A DNA stretch of 64,000 bases from Pseudidiomarina indica (GTDB lineage Bacteria > Pseudomonadota > Gammaproteobacteria > Enterobacterales > Alteromonadaceae). Below are positions 1 through 10,681 of the stretch, in pieces (the stretch's first letter is position 1; the number at the start of each line of letters is the position of its first letter). The DNA lies in the NCBI GenBank assembly GCA_029279945.1, contig JAJUHK010000011.1, forward strand, positions 1 through 64,000, read 5' to 3'. Position numbers and translations under genes: made by a program. The notes beneath the pieces are model-generated. The model had not been told where the DNA came from, ran no database searches, and worked only from the letters and a program-made list of their open reading frames with translations.

Positions 1-20
1 TTAACATAGTAAGTAGAGCA

Positions 21-42
21 CTGTATTTATACACAGTATAAT
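21..42 (+). promoter_or_regulatory. LexA (SOS) box with consensus -10 hexamer
   Basis: Bases 21-36 read CTGT, eight A/T-rich bases, ACAG, which is the gammaproteobacterial LexA operator pattern. A perfect TATAAT (37-42) follows directly, so LexA bound here would cover the core promoter. The promoter points right, toward the diguanylate cyclase that starts at 150. No good -35 hexamer is visible. The box is palindromic, so a gene to the left of the window could share it. Confidence 0.7.
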
Positions 43-100
43 TGCATGCGCCTTTATCTGAGTCAAGGTCGCAGACGGACTATAAACCTACGCCTTATAT

Positions 101-120
101 CCCCGCCCGACTGGGCGAGG
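101..120 (+). other. GC-rich hairpin in the leader of the diguanylate cyclase gene
   Basis: An eight-base arm (CCCCGCCC) and a near-complementary arm (GGGCGAGG) flank a four-base GACT loop, with one mismatch. There is no T-tract, so it is not an obvious terminator. It lies between the LexA-type promoter and the ribosome binding site (AAGG just before 150), where it could affect message stability or translation. That role is a guess. Confidence 0.35.
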
Positions 121-149
121 GTTTACGGCGTGATTGCTAAAAAGGCATC

Positions 150-1073
150 ATGAGAACAGATAGAACGGTTGCTGAATTAATAGAAGTCATTCCAGACGCT
201 GCATTGATCATTAACCGCCACAGCCGTTTGGTGTTGGTGAACAAAATGCTCGTTGACATGTTCGGCTACACAAAGCCTGAGGAATTGCTTGGGCAACCCT
301 TGGATATCCTATTGCCCGAATCGGCACGAGGTGATCACGCTAAGCATGTCGCAGCCTTTTTTCAGTGTGGAGAAAATCGACCGATGGGGAATGGGCTGCG
401 TTTTTCCGGACAGCGGCAAGATGGCAGTATTTTATATGTTGAAATTATGCTCAGTCATGTGGAATTTGAGAACGAACACTATGCCATTGCTTTTGTTCGT
501 GATGCCACTGAGTACCGTATCATGGAAGATAGAATTCGACGCGAGCTGGAGCAAGAACGGATCTTGGCTCAGACCGACCACCTCACTGGATTAAAAAACC
601 GGCGTGCTTTTGTGCGAGCATTGGAGCGCAATATTAAAGACTTGCAAATACACGACCGCCAATTCTCAGTCTGTTTTATCGACTTGGATGACTTTAAGCT
701 GGTGAACGATAACCTAGGGCATGATACGGGTGATCGCGTGTTGCAACAGGTCGCACATGTCATTGAGGCGAGTTGCCGTTCGCACGATATCGTAGCACGT
801 ATTGGTGGCGATGAATTTGCGACCTTGCATAATGGTGCTGAACTTAAGGATGCGATGCATGTGCTCGAGCGTATTCGCGAAAACTTAGTGCAAGCTTTTG
901 CAGAACACGAGTGGCCGGTAACCTTATCTATGGGAATTTGCCACTGCTATGACCCTATGCTTCATCGCGATGCGTCACTTATTTTGCGTGCGGCGGATAA
1001 AGCAATGTACGAAGCTAAAGCTCAGGGTAAAAATCAGATCAGGATAGCGACGGTCGCTGTCTATTCTGAATAA
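150..1073 (+). CDS. PAS-GGDEF diguanylate cyclase
   Basis: Soluble 307-residue signalling enzyme predicted to make cyclic di-GMP from two GTP. A PAS sensor domain spans about residues 8-125, followed by a short helical linker and a GGDEF domain (about 140-300). The active-site motif is intact (GGDEF, residues 219-223). An RSHD inhibitory site (210-213) sits five residues upstream, so product feedback inhibition is expected. No membrane segment is seen. The start is supported by AAGG about five bases upstream. A LexA box and TATAAT lie about 110 bases upstream, suggesting control by DNA damage. The 3' end overlaps the convergent GGDEF-EAL gene by 35 bases. The PAS ligand is unknown. Confidence 0.9.
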   Translation: MRTDRTVAELIEVIPDAALIINRHSRLVLVNKMLVDMFGYTKPEELLGQPLDILLPESARGDHAKHVAAFFQCGENRPMGNGLRFSGQRQDGSILYVEIMLSHVEFENEHYAIAFVRDATEYRIMEDRIRRELEQERILAQTDHLTGLKNRRAFVRALERNIKDLQIHDRQFSVCFIDLDDFKLVNDNLGHDTGDRVLQQVAHVIEASCRSHDIVARIGGDEFATLHNGAELKDAMHVLERIRENLVQAFAEHEWPVTLSMGICHCYDPMLHRDASLILRAADKAMYEAKAQGKNQIRIATVAVYSE

Positions 1074-2553
1074 AGATTGTGAGTTGCCCAATCGACATTG
1101 GACGCGCATACAAATACCCTTGGATTCCATCACATCCAGCACGAGTTAAATAGGCGGCCTGCTCGTGGTTTTCGACGCCCTCGGCCACGACGCGCAGATT
1201 CAGTGCTTTCGCCATCGCCAAAATAGTTTTCACCAGTTTAGCGTCTTGCTGATTCTCCATGATATCTGTAACGAAGGAACGATCGATTTTCACTTCACTT
1301 ATCGGTAGTTGGCGTAAAGTATTAATCGAAGAGTAACCGGTGCCAAAGTCATCTAAAGCAACTTGCACACCGCGTTTAGTAAGGGGGGATAGCACTTGTT
1401 TGACCCCTTCTGAATTTAGCAAAGCCGTACTTTCCGTTAGCTCTAAGGTGACCACTGACCAATCACCAGCCAGTCCACTGAGGTTATTCACTAAACGCTG
1501 CGAGCGTTGTTTATGCATGAAATCGGCGGCTGAAATATTAAATGAAACGCGGTGAATATGGTGATAAAGCAGATTCGCGTCGGTTAGTTCTTCGATCGCT
1601 TGGCGCATTACAAAGTCGGTAATACCGTGAATCAAGTGGTGCGATTCAGCCAGTGGAATAAACTCGCAGGGTGAAACTAAGCCTCGGGTAGGATGTTCCC
1701 AACGCACCAATACCTCAACTCCGATAATCTGGTGCGTTTTGGTACAAAACTGTGGTTGGTACACGAGTTTAAACTGGCACTGACTAACGGCAGTCTTGAG
1801 ATCAATGAGTAGTTTTTCCTGATCCGTCGCCCGTGCACTGATTTTTGCGTTAAATAGGTAATAACCACCGATATTTTTGCTCTGAGCGAGATCCATTGCA
1901 TGGGTGGCAGCATCAATTAACACTTTGGCGTACTCGCCATCACGAGGAAATAATGCAATCCCAGCACTTGCGCTGAACTGTAATAGTGGTACTTGGTGTA
2001 CCTTAATGCTGCGGATTCGCTGCAAAATTTGGTTAAGCACAGGTTCAATATCCTGCGGCCAAGTAGCATCGGGTAGGGCCAGTGCAAATTCATCATTCCC
2101 CAGCCTGGCGATCAAGGTACGGTGGTTACAGCATTCACGTAGGATATGAGCTACATCGATTAAAAATTGATCACCCGCTTCGAGCCCAGCGTGCTTATTA
2201 ATTTGTTTAAAGCCATCAATATTTAAGATAATAACAGCCAGATGAGCTTGGTTTGCTTTTGCTTGCTTAACTTCTTGGATGAGCTCACTTTCAAACATCG
2301 AACGGTTGAGTAAACCAGTTAAGCGGTCATTTTCGACGAGGTGGCGTTCTCGCTTCATTGCCCGATAAGCAAACCCATATAAGAGCAATGCGGTGACAGA
2401 GACAAAGAACCAACCTTTGTAGGTTTGTAGTTGATTGAGGTAGTAGGATTCCTTAGCTAGTTTTAGTAATAGTGTATCGGAATAGCTAATCCAGAGGAGT
2501 CCCAATACCAAGTAAAGAAACGCAATAGCAACAGCAGCTTGGCGCGGTGGCAT
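1039..2553 (-). CDS. Membrane GGDEF-EAL protein, probable c-di-GMP phosphodiesterase
   Basis: 504 residues. Two hydrophobic helices (about 7-24 and 47-63) frame a short periplasmic loop, then come a GGDEF domain (about 70-235) and an EAL domain (about 245-500). The cyclase signature is degenerate (GNDEF at 152-156), so cyclase activity is doubtful; the domain may instead bind GTP and regulate the EAL part. The EAL motif reads EVL (280-282), keeping the metal-binding Glu. Other catalytic signatures are present: FNIS, ELTES, DDFGTGYSS (401-409), VKIDRSF and VAEGVE. Hydrolysis of c-di-GMP is therefore the likely activity. It faces the cyclase gene tail to tail with overlapping ends, so the two may oppose each other both biochemically and transcriptionally. 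Confidence 0.87.
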   Translation of the reverse strand: MPPRQAAVAIAFLYLVLGLLWISYSDTLLLKLAKESYYLNQLQTYKGWFFVSVTALLLYGFAYRAMKRERHLVENDRLTGLLNRSMFESELIQEVKQAKANQAHLAVIILNIDGFKQINKHAGLEAGDQFLIDVAHILRECCNHRTLIARLGNDEFALALPDATWPQDIEPVLNQILQRIRSIKVHQVPLLQFSASAGIALFPRDGEYAKVLIDAATHAMDLAQSKNIGGYYLFNAKISARATDQEKLLIDLKTAVSQCQFKLVYQPQFCTKTHQIIGVEVLVRWEHPTRGLVSPCEFIPLAESHHLIHGITDFVMRQAIEELTDANLLYHHIHRVSFNISAADFMHKQRSQRLVNNLSGLAGDWSVVTLELTESTALLNSEGVKQVLSPLTKRGVQVALDDFGTGYSSINTLRQLPISEVKIDRSFVTDIMENQQDAKLVKTILAMAKALNLRVVAEGVENHEQAAYLTRAGCDGIQGYLYARPMSIGQLTIFIQNRQRPSLS

Positions 2554-2657
2554 AAAGAGCTCCTTGTAACATTAACTTAGGTCGCCGCGATCTGAGCAAC
2601 CTTGTATTTAAGTTAGCAAGGAGCTTGAAAAATTACCAGTTATTCTAAGGCTGCCAG

Positions 2658-4623
<1,966 letters not shown>

Positions 4624-4683
4624 TTAATAGGTTAATGTTAGATTTGCTAGTGTACCTGTTACCGAATGAAAATGGAAAAGGTC

Positions 4684-4709
4684 AAAAAAGCCACTCAATG
4701 AGTGGCTTT
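4684..4709 (-). terminator. Intrinsic terminator of the M16 peptidase gene
   Basis: Ten-base perfect stem (AAAGCCACTC / GAGTGGCTTT) with a three-base loop. On the minus strand it is followed by six T residues. It lies 21 bases past the stop codon of the peptidase gene. Confidence 0.85.
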
Positions 4710-4729
4710 CTATCCGCTAACTGGCCTGC

Positions 4730-7510
4730 TTATTGTAGCGGTTGACCGTCACTATCCAACATGATGACTTCGCCTAAGTTGAGCGAACGAATCTCATCCA
4801 CGATTTTTGCTGCATCGCCGATAATTACCCAGGTCAGTGACTCTGGTTGAATCAGCGTTTGCGCATTCTTGTGAACATCGTCAACAGTCACTGAGTGAAC
4901 CCGTTGTGCGTAGGTTTCTAACCACTCCATATCTTTGTCTTGATTTAGCGTACGAACAATCGCATTCAGTAACGCGCCTTTTGTTTCATACGCACCAGGT
5001 AGCTTCGCAGTTTTGTTGGATTGAACTTTTTCAAGCTCATCGGTGCTTGCCGGTTTTTCAGTACGATATTGCGATAATTCTTTCACGATTTCTTCAATCG
5101 ATTCTTTAGTCTTATCGGTTTGTACCGGAGCTAGCACAATGAACATACCAGCATGATCCCAACCCTGCCAAATGGTCCGGGCACCGTATGACCAGCCTTT
5201 ATCTTCACGTAGATTCATGTTGAGGCGGCTGGTGAAGCTACCACCAAGAATAGTGTTGGTGATGTCAATCAAATCAGCTTCATCAACTAATGCTGATGGC
5301 GCCAAATGACCTGCCAAAATAGTGGATTGCGGTGCATTCGGTTGATCAATCACGTACACTCGTTGTTCCTTAGTAATGCTTACAGGCGTGATCTGTTTAC
5401 TTGGTTTTGGGGTATTGGGTGCTTGCCAATCCGCGAGTGCAGCTTCCAACAGCGGTTGGATTTCTGCTGCAGTAATTGCCCCGACAATTACTAAACGCGC
5501 GTTATCAGGACGCAACCAAGTATCACGGAAACTTACCAAATCATCACGAGTTAGGGCACTAATGGATGCTTCAGTACCTGATCCTGTGAGTGGTACACCG
5601 TAAGCATGGTCGTCACCGAAAATGAGCCCTGGCAGAATTCGTAATGCTTGACTGGTTGGCGTCGCTTTCTCTTTCTTAATGCCTTCGATCCAAGTGCTTC
5701 GCTTACGCTCAATTTCGTCGTCAGGGAATGTTGCGTTTTTCAACACGTCAGCAAAAATCTCCAGACTTGGATTTAAGTTAGTGACGAGGCTGTCCATGTG
5801 TATGCTGGTGCGATCAATGCCCGCTCCAGCAGATAAACGGGTACCGAGAGTTTCAAGTTCCCGGGCAATGTCTTGTGACGAACGATTGGTTGTACCTTCA
5901 GTTAACATCGTCATGGCAAAACTTGCAGTACCGATGGTGCCGCCAAAATCAGCGACATAACCGCTATCAAACGAAAGGTTCATTTGGACGGTTGGTACGT
6001 CGTGACGCTCAGCCAAAGCAACAGTGAGACCATTCGAGAGCGTGAACGTGGTTAGCTCCGGCAAATCTAACTGAGGTAAGTCGCCAACTGGGGGGAGCTG
6101 AGAACGGTCAGACTTCATTTCAGTTGTGGTGTACTGTGGCTGTGGCACAACGTTCAAGACAAAGGCGCCGTCGGTTAGCCAACGCTGAGCTGCAGCTTGG
6201 ATATCTTGCGGTGTGGCATGTTGCAAGATGTCATATTCTCTTTGGTAGGCACCAGGATCATTTTGATACACCATGCCTGCCGCAAGAATATCTGATTTAC
6301 CGCCGAATCCACCGATGCGCTCTGCACCACGCACAAAGTTAGCAACTTCAGCAAACTTAACGCGCTGTAATTCTTCAACAGTAGGGCCATCGGCAACGAG
6401 TTTTGCTAATTCCTCATCGATGATAGCTTCAATTTGTGCAAGCTCAACACCAGGCTTAGCATCAGCAATCACAAAAAATTGACCTGCCAGTACTCGCTCG
6501 TATTGGAAGCCGGCAACCATACTGGCAATCTGCTCTTGGTGAACCAAACGCTGATACAAGCGAGAGTTTTTACCATTTGCTAAAATATTAGTGAGTAAGT
6601 TCAAGTAGGTCGAATCAGCAGTACCTAACTCAGCCGTGTTCCAGAGTTTGTATATCCGCGCTGCAGGAACATTATCTTCCATAGTCGCACGCTTTGTACC
6701 TGTACCTTTAGCAACCCAACTTTCGAGTTTTTGCAATGGCTTGCCTGGCGCAATATGGCCAAAATACTTTTCCATTTTTTCTTTTGCGGTAGCTACGTCA
6801 ATATCACCAGCGAGGACCACCACCGCGTTTGCAGCACCATAGTAATCATTAAACCATTGATGAACATCGTCTAATGATGCTGCGTCGAGGTCTTCCATCG
6901 AACCTATTACAGACCATGAATAGGGATGACCTTTCGGGAAGGTTTGTTCAGCAAGAAACTCAAATACCCGGCCGTATGGTTGGGCTAGACCTTGGCGTTT
7001 TTCGTTTTGGACAACGCCACGTTGTTCATCCAACTTTTCTTGTGTTACCGCACCTAATAAGTGCCCCATACGGTCTGATTCCATCCATAACGCCATATCC
7101 AACGCTGGGGTGGGTACGTTCTGGAAATAGTTGGTACGGTCATTGCTGGTCGTGCCGTTCATGTCGGTCGCGCCGGCGCGTTCAAATGGACCAAAGTACT
7201 CGTCGTCGTAATTTTCGGTACCATTAAACATCAAATGCTCAAATAAATGTGCAAATCCGGTTTGGCCTGGTTTTTCATCTTTAGAGCCGACGGCATACCA
7301 GACGTTAACCGCTACGATAGGAGCTTTTCGGTCTTCGTGAACAACGACACGTAAGCCGTTATCAAGAGTAAAAGTTTCATATTGAATATCGACAGCCGGT
7401 AATTGCTGTGCAGCAATGACCGAAGTTGTTGCCGCAGTCTGAGTGGTTTGACAACCGACTAGTAATGCCGCAGTAATTGCAACTGCTGCAAGAGATTTTT
7501 TTAATTGCAT
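4730..7510 (-). CDS. M16 family zinc metallopeptidase, lipoprotein
   Basis: 926-residue pitrilysin/insulinase-like protease. The N-terminus is a lipoprotein signal (MQLKKSLAAVAITAALLVGC) with lipobox LVGC and, after it, a Q/T/A-rich linker, so the mature protein is probably anchored in the periplasm. The first half has the inverted zinc motif HLFEH with a downstream glutamate (QNEKRQ), so it is catalytic. The second half repeats the fold but lacks HxxEH. It keeps the GWSYGAR-type substrate-binding segment. The start is set at the second ATG because AAGGA is spaced eight bases before it but abuts the first ATG at 7519. It is monocistronic, with its own terminator. Likely role: degrading short peptides in the envelope. 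Confidence 0.9.
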   Translation of the reverse strand: MQLKKSLAAVAITAALLVGCQTTQTAATTSVIAAQQLPAVDIQYETFTLDNGLRVVVHEDRKAPIVAVNVWYAVGSKDEKPGQTGFAHLFEHLMFNGTENYDDEYFGPFERAGATDMNGTTSNDRTNYFQNVPTPALDMALWMESDRMGHLLGAVTQEKLDEQRGVVQNEKRQGLAQPYGRVFEFLAEQTFPKGHPYSWSVIGSMEDLDAASLDDVHQWFNDYYGAANAVVVLAGDIDVATAKEKMEKYFGHIAPGKPLQKLESWVAKGTGTKRATMEDNVPAARIYKLWNTAELGTADSTYLNLLTNILANGKNSRLYQRLVHQEQIASMVAGFQYERVLAGQFFVIADAKPGVELAQIEAIIDEELAKLVADGPTVEELQRVKFAEVANFVRGAERIGGFGGKSDILAAGMVYQNDPGAYQREYDILQHATPQDIQAAAQRWLTDGAFVLNVVPQPQYTTTEMKSDRSQLPPVGDLPQLDLPELTTFTLSNGLTVALAERHDVPTVQMNLSFDSGYVADFGGTIGTASFAMTMLTEGTTNRSSQDIARELETLGTRLSAGAGIDRTSIHMDSLVTNLNPSLEIFADVLKNATFPDDEIERKRSTWIEGIKKEKATPTSQALRILPGLIFGDDHAYGVPLTGSGTEASISALTRDDLVSFRDTWLRPDNARLVIVGAITAAEIQPLLEAALADWQAPNTPKPSKQITPVSITKEQRVYVIDQPNAPQSTILAGHLAPSALVDEADLIDITNTILGGSFTSRLNMNLREDKGWSYGARTIWQGWDHAGMFIVLAPVQTDKTKESIEEIVKELSQYRTEKPASTDELEKVQSNKTAKLPGAYETKGALLNAIVRTLNQDKDMEWLETYAQRVHSVTVDDVHKNAQTLIQPESLTWVIIGDAAKIVDEIRSLNLGEVIMLDSDGQPLQ

Positions 7511-7690
7511 GATAGGCATCCTTTAGTTTACGCAATGTACACGACGGATAATATTAAAGCCTAACTGTGACGCCAAGCGCCACAGTAATAAATTATGTAA
7601 CAAGATAGTACAGGTGTAACAAAGCTTCCATTTAGTGGCTTGATCGACGATAATTGCGCACCGTTATCGGCCAAATGAAAGAAATCACGC

Positions 7691-8323
7691 GTGGGAAAAA
7701 CAACCATAATTGCTATTGCTGGTGCATCAGCTTCAGGGAAAAGCCTTTTTGCATCAACAGTTTATCAAGAACTGGTCGCGGAGTTAGGCGGGCAGGGGAT
7801 TGCGATCCTTGCCGAAGACTCTTATTACCGTGATCAAAGTCACCTCAGTTTTGAACAGCGCCAATTAACTAACTACGATCATCCGTCTGCATTTGAACAT
7901 GACTTGTTAGTACGGCATTTAGAAATGCTGCGCCAAGGGCACAGTGTTGAAATGCCGCAGTACAGTTATAAGACCCATACACGGTTAACCGAAACCATTC
8001 GGGTGAATCCGGGTAAAGTAATCATGGTTGAAGGCATCCTGTTATTGACTGATCCTAAACTTCGAAAAATGTTTGATATTTCAGTGTTTATGGATACACC
8101 CTTGGATGTTTGTTTATTACGGCGAATGATTCGAGATGTGGAAGAACGCGGTCGAACTATACAATCTGTTGCTGAACAGTATGAAGAAACGGTCCGTCCT
8201 GCTTTCTTCGAATTTATTCTTCCGTCAAAACAGTTTGCCGATTTAGTGGTCACCCGTGGTGGCCAAAACGAAATTGCAATTGACTTAATCAAATCTAAAA
8301 TTCGCCAGTTACTGGCAGAATAA
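7691..8323 (+). CDS. udk: Uridine kinase
   Basis: 210-residue P-loop kinase that phosphorylates uridine and cytidine to UMP and CMP. The Walker A motif GASASGKS is at residues 10-17, then the substrate segment EDSYYRDQ, and the later [15 protein letters not shown] region typical of Udk. The start is GTG; an in-frame stop lies 15 bases upstream, so no earlier start exists. The Shine-Dalgarno is weak. nupC follows 23 bases later, which makes an uptake-and-trapping pair for nucleosides. Confidence 0.92.
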   Translation: MGKTTIIAIAGASASGKSLFASTVYQELVAELGGQGIAILAEDSYYRDQSHLSFEQRQLTNYDHPSAFEHDLLVRHLEMLRQGHSVEMPQYSYKTHTRLTETIRVNPGKVIMVEGILLLTDPKLRKMFDISVFMDTPLDVCLLRRMIRDVEERGRTIQSVAEQYEETVRPAFFEFILPSKQFADLVVTRGGQNEIAIDLIKSKIRQLLAE

Positions 8324-8346
8324 TAACAAGACGAAACGGCTCAACT

Positions 8347-9591
8347 ATGAATAGCTTTCTCGGCATTGCCATTATTTTATTTATCGCCTACCTATGTTCA
8401 ACCAATCGCAAGCAAATTCGTTGGCGCACTGTCGCCGCAGCGTTTGGCTTTCAAGTTGGTTTAGGTGCATTTGTCTTATATGTGCCATTTGGACAAGAAG
8501 TTCTATTTTCAGTCGCTTCAGGTGTTTCTAAAGTCATTGCCTTCACAAATGCTGGTATTGACTTCATGTTCGGTGGTTTAGCATCACCTGAGTTTGGGTT
8601 TGTCTTCGCTATTCAGGTGCTCAGCGTTATTGTCTTTTTCTCATCACTTATTTCAGTGCTGTATTACCTCGGCATTATGAAATGGGTCATTCGTATTTTA
8701 GGCGGTACCCTACACAAAATTATCGGTAGTAGCCGGCCAGAATCTATGTCTGCGGCAGCAAACATTTTCGTTGGCCAAACTGAAGCGCCAATGATGGTTC
8801 GTCCATTTATCGCGAGTATGACGCGTTCCGAGTTGTTTGCGGTGATGGTAGGGGGTATGGCCTCAGTGTCGGGTTCAGTATTGGCCGGTTATGCGGGTGT
8901 TGGGGTTGAGTTAAAGTACCTTATCGCAGCGAGCTTCATGGCAGCACCGGCGGGCTTGTTGATGGCCAAAATGATTATTCCAGAAACTGAAAAACCGCGC
9001 GAAGATTTAGATGAGATTATCGCGGGAAAAACTGCTGACGGTAACAAGGATGTAATTGTTGAAGAGCGCTCAGTGAACGTGATCGACGCCGCCGCTGCTG
9101 GTGCCTCAAGTGGGGTACAATTAGCCATTAACGTGGGTGCTATGCTGATTGCGTTTGTGGCATTAATTGCTTTGATTAACGGTCTGTTTGGCTGGGTTGG
9201 TGGTTGGTTTGGTTACCCTGATCTATCCTTGCAGCAACTGTTTGGTTATATGTTCCAGCCGGTTGCTTATATTGTTGGTGTTAATTGGGAAGAAGCGCAA
9301 TTAGCGGGTAGCTTTATTGGCCAGAAACTAGTGATTAACGAGTTTGTCGCTTTTCTAGACTTTGTTAATTACAAAGAGCAAATGAGTCTGCATAGCCAAG
9401 TCATTATCACCTTTGCATTATGTGGCTTTGCTAACTTCTCGTCCATTGCAATATTGCTCGGTGGATTAGGTGGGATGGCTCCGAGCCGTCGCCATGATAT
9501 TGCGCGGTTAGGCTTAAAAGCTTTATTAGCAGCAACATTGGCGAACTTGATGAGTGCTGCTATCGCAGGATTCTTCGTATCATTAGGTTAA
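8347..9591 (+). CDS. nupC: Concentrative nucleoside transporter (CNT family)
   Basis: 414-residue inner-membrane symporter that imports nucleosides with H+ or Na+. Features include N-terminal hydrophobic helices, the [12 protein letters not shown] substrate-site segment (residues about 137-150), a conserved NEFVAF segment near residue 332, and the GFANFSSI segment in the last third. Length is near the family value (about 400). It lies 23 bases after udk on the same strand and ends at a strong terminator, so the two form an operon. Which cation couples transport cannot be told by eye; marine relatives often use Na+. Confidence 0.93.
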   Translation: MNSFLGIAIILFIAYLCSTNRKQIRWRTVAAAFGFQVGLGAFVLYVPFGQEVLFSVASGVSKVIAFTNAGIDFMFGGLASPEFGFVFAIQVLSVIVFFSSLISVLYYLGIMKWVIRILGGTLHKIIGSSRPESMSAAANIFVGQTEAPMMVRPFIASMTRSELFAVMVGGMASVSGSVLAGYAGVGVELKYLIAASFMAAPAGLLMAKMIIPETEKPREDLDEIIAGKTADGNKDVIVEERSVNVIDAAAAGASSGVQLAINVGAMLIAFVALIALINGLFGWVGGWFGYPDLSLQQLFGYMFQPVAYIVGVNWEEAQLAGSFIGQKLVINEFVAFLDFVNYKEQMSLHSQVIITFALCGFANFSSIAILLGGLGGMAPSRRHDIARLGLKALLAATLANLMSAAIAGFFVSLG

Positions 9592-9610
9592 TAGGGTTAT
9601 ACTGTTAACC

Positions 9611-9641
9611 AAGGGCTGTCATATCATGACAGCCCTTTTTT
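9611..9641 (+). terminator. Intrinsic terminator of udk-nupC
   Basis: Twelve-base perfect stem (AAGGGCTGTCAT / ATGACAGCCCTT) with a three-base loop and a run of T bases to 9641. It begins 20 bases after the nupC stop and reaches the tesB stop. In the minus direction the T-tract is poor, so it mainly serves the plus strand. Confidence 0.9.
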
Positions 9642-9642
9642 A

Positions 9643-10512
9643 TCAGTTTTTATTGGAACGGTCGCGAATGACGCCTTCTTGCATTGTTGATGCGACTAAT
9701 ACGCCCTCACGGTTAAAGATTTGACCGCGCACCAGTCCTCTCGCACCAGTCGCAATAGGGCTGTCGATAGCATAAAGTAGCCAATCATCCATCCGAAACT
9801 CTTTGTGGAACCACATAGAATGGTCAATGGTTGCCATTTGCATGTGTGGTTGTGCAAAGCTACAACCATGTGGCTGTAAAGCAGTGGGTAAAAAATTAAA
9901 ATCCGACGCATAAGCTAATAAATATTTATGGATTCGCGTATCGTCAGGCATCGCACCATTGGCTTTTAGCCACACGTAGCGCCGCGGCTCATCAATGGTT
10001 GGCTTAAACGGGTTGTATGGTGTAACAAAGCGCATCTCGATGGGCTTTTCACAAATAAACTTCGGTCGGAGATGAGCTGGGATTAACTCGGCATGTTCGC
10101 GGTAAATATCGAGATCTGATACTAGCCCATCAGGACCTGGAACTTCTGGCATTGGGTCTTGATGCTCAAATCCGCATTCGTCAATTTGGAACGATGCAAT
10201 CATATCGAAAATCGGCTTACCGAATTGGATCGCTTGCACTCGGCGAGTAGAGTAACTTTTTCCATCGCGAATAGCTTCTACGTTGTATACGATGGGTTTA
10301 TGAGCATCACCTGGACGCAAAAAATAAGTATGTAACGAATGTACTTTCCGATCTTCTGGTAAGGTTTCTTTGGCTGCCGATAATGCTTGCCCAATAACTT
10401 GGCCACCAAATACAGCGCCAAACCCTAGATCCTGGCTCTGGCCGCGATAGATACCTTGCTCGATGGTTTCTAATTTAAGAAGGTTGAGTAGACCTTGTAA
10501 CACCTGACTCAT
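9643..10512 (-). CDS. tesB: Acyl-CoA thioesterase II
   Basis: 289-residue double hot-dog thioesterase that hydrolyses acyl-CoA to free acid and CoA. The N-terminal half carries the [12 protein letters not shown] and [12 protein letters not shown] segments. The C-terminal half has the DHSMWFH segment with the catalytic aspartate and a terminal region ([11 protein letters not shown]) containing the conserved glutamine. Length matches E. coli TesB (286). It is a single gene with a clear own promoter (-10 TATAAT), convergent with nupC and divergent from acnA. Confidence 0.94.
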   Translation of the reverse strand: MSQVLQGLLNLLKLETIEQGIYRGQSQDLGFGAVFGGQVIGQALSAAKETLPEDRKVHSLHTYFLRPGDAHKPIVYNVEAIRDGKSYSTRRVQAIQFGKPIFDMIASFQIDECGFEHQDPMPEVPGPDGLVSDLDIYREHAELIPAHLRPKFICEKPIEMRFVTPYNPFKPTIDEPRRYVWLKANGAMPDDTRIHKYLLAYASDFNFLPTALQPHGCSFAQPHMQMATIDHSMWFHKEFRMDDWLLYAIDSPIATGARGLVRGQIFNREGVLVASTMQEGVIRDRSNKN

Positions 10513-10555
10513 GTGTTTTCCTTTGTCATGAACGATTCACTGGTATGATGAGTGC

Positions 10556-10583
10556 ATTATAAAGGCTCACAAAATCGGTACAA
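10556..10583 (-). promoter_or_regulatory. tesB sigma-70 promoter
   Basis: On the minus strand TTGTAC, a 16-base spacer and a perfect TATAAT lie about 45 bases upstream of the tesB start codon. Confidence 0.65.
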
Positions 10584-10681
10584 GGTTTTATCTATTGAGT
10601 TGATCTTTCAGCGGGGAGTATCCATAGTAACAACAGAAGGTGCGATAAGTGCGCAATGCATCAAACAGAAGGAGTGATGTC

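Noticed and set aside
46-153. A 35-codon Arg-rich open frame ending ATGA over the cyclase start
   Set aside because: Its ATG lies upstream of the likely transcription start of the adjacent promoter and has no ribosome binding site, so it is probably not translated.
253-594. 113-codon frame inside the PAS-GGDEF gene on the same strand
   Set aside because: It is in another phase within a gene with clear PAS and GGDEF motifs and has no recognisable domain.
7565-7590. Near-palindrome between the M16 peptidase gene and udk
   Set aside because: The CTGT and ACAG ends are 13 bases apart, not the eight required for a LexA box, and no other known site fits.
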